Positions 43,111 through 56,314 are shown, numbered from the stretch's first letter. The stretch is 64,000 nucleotides of DNA from Candidatus Altimarinota bacterium (GCA_025210615.1 JAOARJ010000015.1:1-64000); one strand, 5' to 3'. Notes: generated by a model from the letters alone, not told the origin. Numbers and translations are program-made.

Positions 43111-44931
43111 ATGTTAAGAAGTCATAAATGTAATGAGCTTAATAAAGCTAATATTTGAGAAAAAGTACGTTTAGCCTGATGGGTATCAAATAGAAGAGAC
43201 CACGGATGAATAATTTTCATAGATTTGAGAGATAGATATTGAGTTTCTCAAATTGTTTTTGATCCTGAAAATGCGACAGTTTTTAAAGAAGCTGAAGCTT
43301 TAAGAAGTGAATATGTAGTTGCTATTGAATGAGTGGTTAGAGAAAGACCAGCCGGACAAGAAAATAAAAATCTGCCTACTTGAGAAGTAGAAATTTTGGT
43401 TGAATCAATGAATTTACACGCAAAAAGTAAAACTCCTCCTTTTGAATTAGATGACCATTCTACTGAAGCTAACGAAGAAATTAGACTGAAATATAGATAT
43501 TTAGATATGAGAAGAAAGAAAATTCTTGATTATATGAAATTTAGATCAAAAATGACAACTTATACTAGAAATTGGTTTACGCAAAGGGATTTTTTAGATG
43601 TGCAAACTCCTATTTTAGCAACTTCTTCTCCAGAATGAGCGAGAGATTTCTTGGTGCCTTCTAGGCTTCACGCTGGGAAGTTTTATGCTCTGCCACAAGC
43701 ACCACAACAATTTAAACAATTACTTATGGTATGAGGAGTTGATAAATATTTTCAAGTAGCGCCTTGTTTTAGAGATGAAGATCCTAGAGCTGATAGACAT
43801 GCTTGAGATTTTTATCAAATTGATTGTGAAATGAGTTTTGTTGAGCAAGATGATGTTTTTAATGTAGTTGAAGAATTTTTATTAGATGCAACTAATGATT
43901 TATCAGATAAAAAAGTATTAACTCAAACAGTAAATAATGATAAAATAAGAGAAAACGGAAAATTTTTTCAAATGACTTATGAGGAAGCTATGGCGAATTA
44001 TTGAAGCGATAAACCAGATCTTAGATTTGGTTTAAAATTCGTAGATTTAACTGATGTTTATAAAGAAAGTGAGTTTGCTGTATTTAAATCAGTAGCGACA
44101 AGTGGATGAATTATCAAAGCGATAAAATTAGAAAACCAAAAATTATCAAGAAAAGAAATAGATGAACTTACAAAAGTAGCTCAAAAAGCAGGAGCAAAAG
44201 GTCTTGCTTATATAATTTATGATGATGCTGAAGAAGGGGGGAAAAAATCTCCTATCTTAAAATTTATGGGAGAAGCTGAAATTTCTGAAATGGAAAAAAG
44301 ACTTGAGCCAAAACACGGAGATATAATTTTCTTTTCAGCTGATGAATTTGAAAAAGCTGTAAAAATTCTTAACGTAGTAAGACTTGCTTTAAGAGATAAA
44401 TTTGAATTAGCTAGTAAAAATGAAATTTCATTTTGTTGGGTAACTGATTTTCCTATTTTTGAACAAGATGAAAATACTTGAAAAATAGATTTTGAACATA
44501 ATCCTTTCTCAATGCCAAAAGGTGGTATTTCAGATTTTGATAGAGAAGATTTACTAGAAGTTAGATGACTTCAATATGATTTATCTTGTAACTGATATGA
44601 AATTTTATCAGGTGCGATTAGAAATCATGATGTAGACGCTTTAGTAAAGGCTTTTGAAATGGTTGGAAGAGATAAACAAGAAGTTATGGATAAATTTGGT
44701 GCGATGTATGAAGCTTTTCAATATTGAGTGCCTCCACATGGTGGGTTTGCGATTGGTATGGATAGACTTATGATGATTTATGTTGATGAAGAAAATATTC
44801 GTGATATTTATGCTTTCCCTAAATCTGGTAAGGCTCAAGACCTTATGATGAATGGACCAAGTAGCGTAGATAATGACCAATTATTAGAGCTAAATATTGA
44901 AGCAATTTTACCTGAAGAAGAAGATAAATAA
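43111..44931 (+). CDS. aspS: Aspartyl-tRNA synthetase, bacterial type
   Basis: 606 residues. The N-terminal anticodon OB-fold contains [20 protein letters not shown]. Class II motif 1 sits near [15 protein letters not shown] and motif 2 near [21 protein letters not shown] bacterial GAD insertion follows in the middle, and motif 3 is [15 protein letters not shown]. The start shows [17 protein letters not shown], the usual bacterial AspRS N terminus. It charges tRNA-Asp (possibly also tRNA-Asn). The next gene, tyrS, begins 32 nt later on the same transcript. Confidence 0.96.
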
Positions 44932-44963
44932 ATTTTATAAAATATTAAAATAATAAAAATATT

Positions 44964-46169
44964 ATGGAAAATAGAGATAAAATTATAGATAATTTATTAA
45001 AAAAATGAGTATCTAGAGTTATTGATGAAGAAAATCTTAGAAAAAGATTAACCTCTTGAAAAAAGTTAAGAATAAAATTATGAATAGACCCAACAGGAAG
45101 TGTAATTCATATCGGACATGCTGTACCTATTTTAAAACTTAAAGCGTTTCAAGATTTAGGTCATCAAGTTGTATTGATTATTTGAGATTCTACAGCTGAG
45201 GTAGGGGATACGTCTGATAAAAATGCTGAAAGACCATTGCTTACTAAAGAAGAAATTAAAGAAAATTATAAAAATTATATCAATATGTTTTCAAAAATTT
45301 TGGATATTGATAAAGTTGAAGTTAGATATAATAGTGAATGGCTTAGTAAAATAGATTTTAATGGAGTTGGGCATTTAGCGAAAAACTTTTCAGTTGCTGA
45401 AATGCTTGATAGAGATAATTTTTCAAAAAGATATAAGGGGTGAGTGAGAATTTCTCTTCAAGAATTTTTGTATCCACTTATGCAAGGGTATGATTCTATT
45501 GCTGTTGAAGCTGATGTAGAGCTAGGTTGAAATGATCAATATTTTAATCTTTTAGCTGGTAGAAGACTTCAAGAAGCATATGGACAAGAAAAACAAGATG
45601 TGATGATGTTTAACCTTATAGAAGGGACAGATGGTAGAAAAATGAGTAAAACTTATCATAATTTTATCGGTCTTGATGAGTCAGCGAATAATATGTTTGT
45701 GAAAGTTATGGAAATAAAAGATGAACTTATTTTGACTTATTTTGAGCATTGTACTGATATGTTTTTAGAAGATATTGAGCAATATAAAACTAGATTAGAA
45801 TCTTGAGAAAATCCTAGAGAAGTAAAAATAGATTTAGCGAAAACTATTGTTACATTATATTTTGATGAGGACGCTGCGCAGGAGGCTTATAAATATTTTG
45901 AAAAAGTATTAAAAGAAGGATTAGTACCAGATGAAAAAGATATAGAAAAAGTTGAATTAGAAGATTCTGAACTACCTTTAGTAAGTCTTATTAGACAAGC
46001 TGGTATGGTGAATAATTCTACTGAAGCTAGAAACGCTCTTAATTCAAATTGAGTGAAAGTTAATAATGAAAAACAAACTGATGCGAAATTTATGGTAAAA
46101 TTAGATAAAGAAAATTATACTTTATTACAAGTATGAAAGAAAAAATTCAAATTAGTTAAACAAAAATAA
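44964..46169 (+). CDS. tyrS: Tyrosyl-tRNA synthetase
   Basis: 401 residues, normal. Class I motifs: [20 protein letters not shown] (HIGH-type) and [20 protein letters not shown] (KMSKS-type). [20 protein letters not shown] is the tyrosine/ATP pocket region. The C terminus is an S4-type RNA-binding domain ([20 protein letters not shown]). Ends at a strong terminator shared with the convergent cNMP-binding gene. Confidence 0.95.
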
Positions 46170-46200
46170 AACTCTCTAATTAAAGAGAGTTTTTTTTAAT
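46169..46200. terminator. Bidirectional terminator tyrS / cNMP-binding gene
   Basis: AAACTCTCT / AGAGAGTTT stem with T-run; the minus-strand stop codon (46196-46198) lies in the T-run. Confidence 0.85.
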
Positions 46201-46582
46201 CTTCTAAATCTAAATTTTCTTCTATTCTTTGCATAATTTGTTTATTTATAGCGTTTGAATAATTATTAATTATTTCTATAAGAGAGTCTTGAGTTAGAAT
46301 ATAAGTTTCTACCTCAGTTTTTGCGATAACTGTTGCTGTTCTTTCTCCATCATTAAGTAGAGCAATTTCTCAGAATACATCTCATTCTCATAATGTTTTT
46401 CTTTCTTTGTTATCAACAAAGATTTCTACTTCTCAAGATTTGATTATATATCATTTTCAATTGCTTTCTTCTCATTGCGACATAATTTCTCTTCAGGCTC
46501 AAAAAATTTCAATATTACATTTTGATAGAATATAATTTACATCTTCTTGTTCTATTCATCTGAAAATTTTTATATTTTGCAT
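46196..46582 (-). CDS. Cyclic-nucleotide-binding-domain protein
   Basis: 128 residues: a single cNMP-binding fold. REIMSQGEESNGKGYIIKSG is the first half, and GEGDVFGEIALLNDGERTAT is the phosphate-binding cassette with the FGEIALL and ERTAT motifs. There is no helix-turn-helix, so it is not a CRP-type regulator as it stands. It may gate a partner protein. It stands alone between convergent tyrS and the divergent ATP synthase operon. Confidence 0.88.
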
Positions 46583-46718
46583 AGTTTTGTGAGATTATTA
46601 ATTATTAAAATTATAGCATTATTATACAAAAAAATATCTAAAAAATCAAATTTAAAATTAATTAAAAATCTTTTTAACAAATTTTCATCATTATTTGTGA
46701 AAAAAAGTCCCGAAAAAC

Positions 46719-46746
46719 TTGCTTTTTATTTTTTTCTGACTATACT
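46719..46746 (+). promoter_or_regulatory. Promoter of the ATP synthase operon
   Basis: TTGCTT, a 16-nt spacer, then TATACT, about 75 nt before atpB. Confidence 0.65.
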
Positions 46747-46820
46747 CTCCGCGCAAATTAATCTAGGATATATTATATATCCTTTTTTAATTGTTTATTT
46801 GTCTAATGGATAAGTAGAGT

Positions 46821-47675
46821 ATGAGCCACTGATGAAGTGAATTTATCTCTTTTACTCTAGGTGAAACGCACGTATCTATTCCATGGATACCGCAATTTGC
46901 TTGAGTGTGAATTGAGATACTATTGATTTTAGGGCTTATCTTACTATATACGTATAGAAAGAATAGCTCTGGAATGGTGCTGTTTGACTCAATATTTGAA
47001 AAGGTTTATGCTTTTTTTGAAGAAATTCTTTGAGAAGAAACTAAATCTTGGGTGAAAAATTTTGTTACTACATTATTTTTCGTGATATTATTCTCAAACT
47101 TATTAGGTTTGATGATAGAGTTTATCGCACCGATCTTCGGGACAAACGAAGAAGGGCATCTCCTACTTGAATGATTTATCTGATCACCTACGACAGACCT
47201 TAATTTTAATATAGGTATGGCGATTATAGGTGTATTAGTGGTATTAGTTATGCAAGCTAAATCACTATGAATCTGAGGATTTATACATGACTATTTCCCA
47301 ATTATGGGTAAAGGTTATCTTCCTTATGAGAAAGGTAAATTACCTCCAGTTATTGATTATCCAGCATGGGCTATAATAAAAGTATTCGATATTATTTTGT
47401 CATTGTTCTTATGATTACTTGAAGTAATCTGAACATTAGCAAAAATCGTATCACTTTCATTTAGGCTGTTTGGTAATATGACATCTGGTGCTACTCTTAT
47501 AGTTATGCTATATGTAGCGTTAGGTTGAATAACTGCAGGAATAGTATGATTACAATTGCCACTTTGAGTGCCGATTTTAATATATTTACAAGAGCTGTTA
47601 GTATCTTTGATACAAGCCTTTGTATTCCCATTGCTGATTGCTATATTTGTTAAAGTAGCTATCACGCATGATTAA
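46821..47675 (+). CDS. atpB: ATP synthase F0 subunit a
   Basis: 284 residues with six predicted membrane helices. The proton or sodium channel helix has VSLSFRLFGNMTSGATL, including the essential Arg. The following helix with LQELLVSLIQAFVFPLLIAI corresponds to the conserved Gln-rich last helix. It forms the ion path beside the c ring. First gene of the operon. Confidence 0.95.
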
Positions 47676-47711
47676 GAATAATAATAATTTATTTTGTTAA
47701 TTATTGAGAAC

Positions 47712-48173
47712 ATGGAAAACGTTATGGTATATTTAGGGGCTGGTCTAGCTATCGGTCTAGGTTGAGTTGGTGTTGCTATCGCTCAATGACAATTAGCTAA
47801 AACTTCTATGGATGTTTTAGGTAAAAACCCTAAATTAGCTGGTACACTTTTAGTTTATACTATCTTAGGTATAGCTTTAGTAGAATCTGCTGCTATCTAC
47901 TCTTTAGTAGTTGCTATGCAAATTATTTCTACTGAAGGATTAAGTAACTTTGCTGCTATTGGTGCTGGTCTTGCTATCGGTTTAACTTCTTTTGGTGCTG
48001 GTATGTGAGAAGGTAAATTAGTTTCTGGAGCTTTAGAAGCTATCAACAGAAACCCTGAAAATAAAGGTAAAGTATTATCTTTTATGATTCTTTTCGTAGC
48101 ATTAGTAGAAGTAATCGCTATCTACGGTCTAATTATTGCTTTCCAATTAATTGGTACAGCTAGCGCTGCTTAA
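47712..48173 (+). CDS. atpE: ATP synthase F0 subunit c, fused duplicate (four helices)
   Basis: 153 residues, twice the usual c subunit. Hairpin 1 runs from YLGAGLAIGLGGVGVAIAQG to GIALVESAAIYSLVVAMQII, and hairpin 2 from FAAIGAGLAIGLTSFGAGMG to FVALVEVIAIYGLIIAFQLI. Hairpin 1 keeps Gln25, Glu58, Ser59 and Tyr63, the pattern seen in Na+-coupled c subunits. Hairpin 2 has Glu100 and Glu133, with Val replacing the Ser. Each hairpin keeps its carboxylate. A fused c subunit is usual in V-type rotors and rare in F-type operons. Confidence 0.95.
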
Positions 48174-48213
48174 TAGTTAGAAATAACGAAAATATATCTT
48201 AAAATAATTGAAA

Positions 48214-48684
48214 ATGAATATAGATGTATGAGTTTTAATAGCTCAGCTAATAAACTTTTGAATTCTATTCTTTCTTTTCAATAAATTCTTAAGTGAACCT
48301 ATTTCTAAAGAAATACAAACTAGAAAAGAGCAAATATCTAAAATGTCTAATATAGACAAGCAGTTAGAAGAAAAAATGCTTGAAGCTAATAAAATGGCAG
48401 AAGATATCAAATCTGAAGCTAGAAAAACAGCTCAAGAAACTATTGATTCTTCTGTGGTATTAGCTAAAAAGAAAGCAGATGATATTGTAGCAAAAGCAGA
48501 TAGCGAAGCTAAAAATAAAGTATCTGATGCTCAAAAAGAAATAGAAAAAGAAAGATTATCTATGATGAATAATGCTAAAGCTAAGATTACTGGTTTAGTA
48601 TTATCATTAAATAGAAAATTATTCGATGAAGAAAAAACTAATAAAGAATTTATCGAAAAAGAAATAGAAGGTATTAAATTATAA
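48214..48684 (+). CDS. atpF: ATP synthase F0 subunit b
   Basis: 156 residues: one N-terminal membrane helix (VLIAQLINFGILFFLFNKF) followed by a long charged helix with KQLEEKMLEANKMAEDIKSE, typical of the peripheral stalk dimer. It lies 40 nt after atpE and 12 nt before atpH. Confidence 0.92.
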
Positions 48685-48696
48685 ATCTTATATAAT

Positions 48697-49041
48697 ATGG
48701 ATTTAACTTCTTTAAATAGAGAAGAATTAAAAAATCTTCTTAAAAAATTAAAAACTTTTAAAAATTTAAGAAGTTCACTAGGTAAAAGAGGAGATGAGCA
48801 ATTTAAGCATCTTGAAGATGGAACTCCTATTTTAACAGTAGAACATACTTCTAAAGTTAGTTCTAGTTTAGCTTATGAAAAAGCTCTTGAAGTTTTTAAA
48901 AAAGCTTTCAAGCTAGAGCCTAAACAAGAAGATATTAAATTTGTTGTTAATGATAACTTAGTAGGAGGTATAAGAGTTATCAAAGATGATAGTTTAGTAG
49001 ACTTAAGTTTTTTAAAAATTGAAAATGCTTTAACTAAATAA
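48697..49041 (+). CDS. atpH: ATP synthase F1 subunit delta, short form
   Basis: 114 residues against about 175 in most bacteria. The C-terminal part has VVNDNLVGGIRVIKDDSLVD, the conserved delta/OSCP end. The first 80 residues are short and do not form the six-helix N-terminal domain that normally caps the alpha subunits. Position between atpF and atpA supports the assignment. Confidence 0.8.
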   Translation: MDLTSLNREELKNLLKKLKTFKNLRSSLGKRGDEQFKHLEDGTPILTVEHTSKVSSSLAYEKALEVFKKAFKLEPKQEDIKFVVNDNLVGGIRVIKDDSLVDLSFLKIENALTK

Positions 49042-49089
49042 TTATTTATTAAAGCTAGAAAATATTTACACTTTAACCTTTTATAAGAT

Positions 49090-50595
49090 ATGTCAGTAGA
49101 CTTATTGAATAAAATTATTAACGAGGTTGAAAATCGTATAAATACTACTGAAATTACTCCAGACGTAGAAAATACTGGTGAAGTATTTTACTTATGAGAT
49201 GGTGTAGCGAAAGTTTCTGGACTTAGAAATGTTGCATATAACGAAGTAGTAGAATTTGAATCTGGAGCTAAATGAATGGCTTTGAACCTTGAAGAACATT
49301 TCGTTTGAGTTGTTATCTTAAACGGTTTTGAAAAAATCAAGGAATGAGAAAAAGCTAAAGCTACAGGTAAAACGGTTAGTGTGCCAGTTGGTAAGGAATT
49401 AATCGGTAGAGTAGTTGACGCACTATGAAACCCTATCGATGGATTAGGTGAAATTAAAACTAAAGAAACATATCCAGTAGAAAGAGTTGCTACTGGTGTT
49501 ATGGCTAGAAAATCAGTTCATGAACCACTTCAAACAGGTATTAAAGCGGTTGACGCATTGGTGCCAATTGGTAGAGGACAAAGAGAATTGATTATCGGTG
49601 ATAGACAAACAGGTAAAACTCAAGTAGCAATCGATGCTATCTTAAATCAAAAAGGTCAAGGAGTAACATGTGTTTATGTTGCTGTTGGTCAAAAAGAAGG
49701 TAAAGTTGCTAGAATTGTTGAAGAATTAAAGAAAAGAGGAGCTATGGATTATACAATCGTAGTTACTGCTTCAGCATCTGAACCTGCTGCTATGCAATAC
49801 TTAGCTCCATATGCTGGGTGTGCGATGGCTGAATATTTTATGTTTAATAGTGAACACTCTTTAATAATTTATGATGATTTATCTAAACAAGCTAATGCTT
49901 ATAGAGAAATGTCATTATTACTTAGAAGACCACCATGAAGAGAGGCTTATCCATGAGACGTATTCTTCCTACATTCAAGACTTCTAGAAAGAGCTTCTAA
50001 ATTAAACGATAAATTATGAGCTGGTTCTATGACAGCACTTCCTGTTATTGAAACTCAAGCTGGTGACTTATCAGCTTATATCCCAACAAATGTAATTTCT
50101 ATTACTGATGGGCAAATCTTCTTAGATTCTGATTTATTCAACGCTGGTCAAAAACCTGCTATTAATGTTGGTAATTCAGTATCAAGAGTATGAGGTTCAG
50201 CTCAAATAAAAGCTATGAAAAAAGTAGCTGGTACTTTGAAACTAGACCTTGCTCAATTTAGAGAATTAGAAGCGTTTTCACAATTTGCTTCTGATTTAGA
50301 TGCTTCTACTAAAGCTAAATTAGATAGAGGTGCTAAAATGATGCAACTTCTTAAACAAAATGTTTATGCTCCAGTTGTTGTAGAAAAACAAGTTTGTGCA
50401 ATTTACGCTGGTGCTAAAGGTTTCTTAGATAATATAGAAACTTCTAAAGTATGAGAATTTGAACAAAACTTATACGATGCTTTAGATACTGATACTTCTA
50501 TTGTAGAAGCTATTAATAAATCTAAAAAACTAGAAGATGATACTGTTAGCGCATTAGAAGAAACTATCAAGAAAACAGTTGAATTAAGCAAATAG
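49090..50595 (+). CDS. atpA: ATP synthase F1 subunit alpha
   Basis: 501 residues. Non-catalytic nucleotide-binding subunit. The P-loop [16 protein letters not shown] (about 170-185) and the [20 protein letters not shown] arm are canonical. UGA supplies the Gly of [20 protein letters not shown] and others. Order and length are standard. Confidence 0.97.
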
Positions 50596-50621
50596 TTTAC
50601 TTTTTGTAAAAATCTTTATTT

Positions 50622-51536
50622 ATGGCAAATGCTAAAGAGATAAAGAGAAGAATAAGTTCTATAAAAAATACTGCAAAAATTACTAAAGCTATGGAGCTTA
50701 TTTCTACTGTTAAGATGAAAAAAGCTCAAGACGCTGCGACAAGCAAAAAAGCGTTTATGGCTGAAGCAATGAAAGTGTTTTTAAGAATTTGAGATTCTCT
50801 AAATGATTATGCTTTTTTCAAACAAGGTTCTTGAGATAAAACTTTATGAGTAATGATTACTTCAAATAAAGGTTTATGTTGAGGGTACAATGTTAATACA
50901 ATGAAAAAAGTAAATTCATACAGAAAAGAAACAGGAGAAGAAATGGATTATGTTACAATTTGAAAAAGATGAGCTTTATTTGTAGCTAGAACTGGAAATA
51001 ATATTGTTGCTGATTATAGTGATGATTATAGTGATAATATAACGCCAGTATTTAGTAAAAATGTTTCAGACTTAGTTATTGAAAAATTTATGTCTGGAGA
51101 ATACAAAAAAGTTGTAATTTTCTACACTCATTTTGTAAATACTATTTCTCAAGTACCTGTTGCTAGAACATTTTTAGAAATTTCTAAAGACGATATATTT
51201 GCTTATTTTAAACAAGTTTTAGGTGAAGATAAATACGAAGATTTAGCGAAAGAAATCGAAGGAGAGTCAAATGAAGTTTATGAATTTGAACCTTCTAAAG
51301 AAGAAATTGCTAAACAAATCGTTCCAATGATTCTTGAGATGATGTTATATGATATTTTACTTCAAGCGAAAGCTTCAGAGCATTCTCAAAGAATGGTAGC
51401 GATGAAAGCTGCCAAAGATAATGCAAACAGTTTTGCTGGTAAGTTAACTCTAGCTTATAATAAGGCTAGACAAGCAGCTATTACAGCTGAAGTATCAGAA
51501 ATTGTTTCTTGAGTTGAAGCTATGAAAGATGCATAA
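50622..51536 (+). CDS. atpG: ATP synthase F1 subunit gamma
   Basis: 304 residues. The N-terminal helix [20 protein letters not shown] and the C-terminal helix ending [20 protein letters not shown] are the rotor coiled coil. The middle has [20 protein letters not shown], the Rossmann-like part. Slightly longer than E. coli gamma (287). Followed by rnhA within the operon. Confidence 0.94.
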
Positions 51537-51557
51537 TTTATTTACTAATCTTAAAGT

Positions 51558-51962
51558 ATGAAATTAAAAGTTTATACAGATGGAGGTAGTAGATGAAATC
51601 CTTGAATAGCTTGATTAGGCGTTTATATTACTGACTTTTTTGATAAAAAAGTTGAACAAAGATATAAACACTTATGAGAAAAAACTAATAACGAAGCTGA
51701 ATACTTATGAGCTTATTACTGAATCAAAAGAGCTATAGAGCTCTGAGCATCAGAAATAGAACTATATATGGATTCAAATCTCGTTATTAAACAATTATCT
51801 TGAGAATGGAAAATAAAAAAAGAGCAGTTAAGAAAGATTAACGAAGATATAATTAGTGAAATTAAAAAAGCAAATGTAAAAATTAAATATAACTGGATTC
51901 CTAGAGAAGACAATAAAGAAGCTGATAGGCTTAGTAATGTCGCTATGGATAATCCAAGTTAG
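51558..51962 (+). CDS. rnhA: Ribonuclease HI-like protein inside the atp operon
   Basis: 134 residues. RNase H fold with KVYTDGGSRGNPGIAGLGVY (Asp about 8), NNEAEYLGAYYGI (Glu about 46), LYMDSNLVIKQLSGEWK (Asp about 72) and WIPREDNKEADRLSNVA (Asp about 123), so the DEDD site is complete. Cuts RNA in RNA-DNA hybrids. It sits between atpG and atpD in the same direction, with 21 and 29 nt gaps, so it is transcribed with the operon. Confidence 0.92.
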
Positions 51963-51991
51963 AAAAAAATTATTTTTTAAATGTAAAAATA

Positions 51992-53383
<1,392 letters not shown>

Positions 53384-53404
53384 TAACTTTAATCAAAATA
53401 TTCT

Positions 53405-53833
53405 ATGTTTTTAGAAGTTATAGCTTTTGATGGTAAAGCCTTCAGTCACGATAAAGTAAAGAGCGTTAACTTGATGACAAGTGCGTGAGAAATTACCGTG
53501 TTAGAAAACCATATGCCATTAACTTCTGTTTTAAAACCATGAGTAGTGAATATTGAATGTAACAATTGAAATTGAGATTGTGATAAACAAGTATTAGCGA
53601 TTTGAGGTTGAATTATTGAAATCAATAAAAAAACTGTAAAAATCTTAGTTGATACTCTTTACACTCTTGATGAAGTTGATGCAGCTGAAGCTACTGATGC
53701 TGTTGCTAAAGCCGAAGAGTTGATGGACAAATATAAATGAGCAAAAGATAAAGCTGATATGGATAAATTCATACAAGCTGAAGATATGCTTATGAAATCA
53801 ATTGCTAAGTTAAAACTTAGTAAATATAAATAA
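53405..53833 (+). CDS. atpC: ATP synthase F1 subunit epsilon
   Basis: 142 residues. N-terminal beta-sandwich with SAGEITVLENHMPLTSVLKP and VLAIGGGIIEINKKTVKIL, then a C-terminal helical pair (ADKADMDKFIQAEDMLMKSI) that can inhibit ATPase action. Last gene of the operon, ending at a terminator. Confidence 0.93.
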
Positions 53834-53863
53834 AAAATCCTTAAATAAGGATTTTTTTTGTGG
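53832..53863. terminator. Terminator after atpC
   Basis: AAAAATCCTTA / TAAGGATTTTT stem with an extended T-run; also T-rich on the minus strand. Confidence 0.85.
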
Positions 53864-54214
53864 TTATTTTTCTGGAATAAAACCTATATTTAATTCATGA
53901 GAAGTTCAGTTAAAATTTTCTTCTATTTTTACAATTGCTTCTTCAGTTGCTTCTATTATTTGTCATATTGAGCAAGAAACTCTTTTAAATTCATATTCTC
54001 AATTAGTTTTTATTTCAAGCTCCTTTAATGCAGCTGTTATTTCTAAATCAGTAAAAGGTTTATAAAAAATCTTTTTTGCTTTTTTTACAAGAGCATCTTT
54101 TTCATCATCTCTTAATATTTTATTAACAGAAATTTGAATTAAAGTTATAATATTATCATCAGATTCTTTTGGTTTTTCTCTATGCTTAGGTAAACTTTTA
54201 TGAAGTAAATGCAT
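53864..54214 (-). CDS. Hypothetical protein near atpC
   Basis: 116 residues, unrecognised. A basic N-terminal segment (LLHKSLPKHREKPKESDDN) is followed by helices (LIQISVNKILRDDEKDALVK; FTDLEITAALKELEI) and a small sheet. No membrane segment. The frame crosses three UGA-Gly codons near the C terminus. Confidence 0.55.
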
Positions 54215-54281
54215 AATTGAAATAAATTTATTTTAAAATAACATTGTGATTATAAGAAATAAGTATATAAAGTCAAAAGAA

Positions 54282-56216
54282 TTAAATATTTTCATTATAT
54301 AATTTTTCTATTTCTTCTATAATTTTTGGGTTTTCTAGAGTAGAAATATCGCTTGTTATTTTTTCTCAAGCCGTGATACTTCTAAGTAATCTTCTCATAA
54401 TTTTTCCGCTTCTAGTTTTAGGTAACCCTTCTATAATAAGTAAATCATCAAGTTTTACTATTGGTCATATATTTTTTCTTAGTTGTAAATTTATTTCAGA
54501 TAATAATTCTTGTTTTTTATTAATTTCTTTTTTTATTACTATAAATCAAAAAATATTTTCTCAAGTGATTTTATCTTTTCTTCATACAACGCTACATTCA
54601 GCGACAGATTCGTTTTTTGAAATGATGTCTTCAACTTCAGCTGTACCTATTCTATGACCACTTACATTGATAACATCGTCTAATCTTCAAGTAATTTTTA
54701 TATAATTATTATCTAATTTTATAGCTCAATCTCAAGAAAAATAAACTGGCTTTCAATCTATTTTTACATCACTAAAATAAGATTTTATAAATTTTTCATC
54801 ATCTTCCCAAAGTCATCTTATCATACTTGGCCATGGCTTAGTTATACATAATAATCACTTTTTATTATATCAAATATCTTCACCATTTTTATCTAAAATA
54901 TTCGCCATAATTCAAGGCATAGGAAGAGTCGCAACTCAAGGTATAGTAGGTGTGACAGCTGGTAGGGGAGCTATCATATGCCCTCAAGTTTCAGTTTGCC
55001 ACCAAGTGTCAACAATAGGACATTTTTTTTGTCAAACCATTTCATAAAACCAATTCCAAGCTTCTGGATTTATAGGCTCTCAAACAGTTCATAATATTTC
55101 TAAACTAGATAAATCATAATTTTTTGGTAAATCTTTGCATAATTTATGGAGACTTCTAATAAGCGTCGGAGCGGTATAAAATTTATTTACTTTATGTTTT
55201 TCTATAATTTCCCAAACTCTTCAAGCGTCAGGATAAGTAGGTACACCTTCATAAATAACAGTTGTTCCACCGTTTAATAGAGGTCCATAAATACTATAAG
55301 TATGTCCAGTTATCCATCATATATCAGCCGTACACCAAAAAACATCTCACTTTTGTAAGTCAAAAGCCCACTTAGTTGTTAATTTTACCCATAATAAATA
55401 TCCTCAAATAGAATGTTTTACTCATTTTGGTTTTCCTGTACTTCCTGAAGTATAAAGTAAAAATAATAAATCTTCACTAGATAATTTTTCTACTTCACAA
55501 ACTTCAGATTCTTCTAAAATTAAATCATTATAAATATAGTCATTTTCATTGATTTTTATTTCAATATTGTTTCTTTTTATTACTAAAACTTTTGGCTTGC
55601 TATCAATGTTTTCTATAGCTTTATCAACAGTGTTTTTAAGATTATATGCTTTTCATTTTCTATAAGCTCAATCAGCTGTTATAACTAATTTGGCCGAGCA
55701 GCTAACTATTCTTTCTTCTAAAGCTCCACTAGAAAATCATCAGAAAACGATATTATGAATGGCTCAAATGCGCGTGCAAGCTAGTATAGCGTATATGCTT
55801 TCCAAAATCATTGGCATATATAGGGCAACTCTATCTCATTTTTGGATTCATAATTTTTTTAATAAATTTGCAGTTTTATTTACTTGCTGAGATAATTTTT
55901 TGTAAGTAATTTTTGTAACTTCTCAATTTTCTGCTTCAAAAATTATAGCAATTTTATCAGCATTTTTTTCTAAATTAGCATCTATACATTCATACGCTGC
56001 ATTTATTTCTCAGTCTTCAAACCATTTATAAAAAGGCGCGTTTTCACCATTTAGAGAAATTTCAGGTTTTTTAAACCATTCTAAATTATCTTTAGCTAAT
56101 TCAAGCCATTTATTATTATAATCTTCTTCAAATTCTTTTTGTATTTCTAAATACTGTTCCATTGATTTTATATGAGCTTTTTTTTGTAAATTTTCTGGTG
56201 GATTAAATAATTGCAT
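54282..56216 (-). CDS. acsA: Acetyl-CoA synthetase (AMP-forming)
   Basis: 644 residues, normal. Converts acetate, CoA and ATP to acetyl-CoA, AMP and PPi. Adenylation motifs: [53 protein letters not shown], and the catalytic Lys box [15 protein letters not shown]. Many glycines are UGA. Run in reverse with other enzymes it could link acetyl-CoA and ATP; direction here is unknown. Confidence 0.94.
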
Positions 56217-56284
56217 AATTTTTTATGAAAAAATATTAACTTTAATATAAGGTTTTTTAATATTTAGTCAATAATTATTTAAAA

Positions 56285-56313
56285 ATAAAATAGCTAGTTA
56301 ATTCTAGCCATTT
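56285..56313 (-). terminator. Terminator of rlmH/tex unit
   Basis: On the minus strand: TGGCTAG / CTAGCTA stem (one G-T pair) followed by TTTTATTTTT. Confidence 0.75.
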
Positions 56314-56314
56314 T

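Noticed and set aside
46547-46813. 88-codon plus-strand frame before atpB with hydrophobic stretches
   Set aside because: Its start overlaps the cNMP-binding gene and the strong atp promoter lies inside it. It has no UGA codon, unlike most genes here, and no family match.
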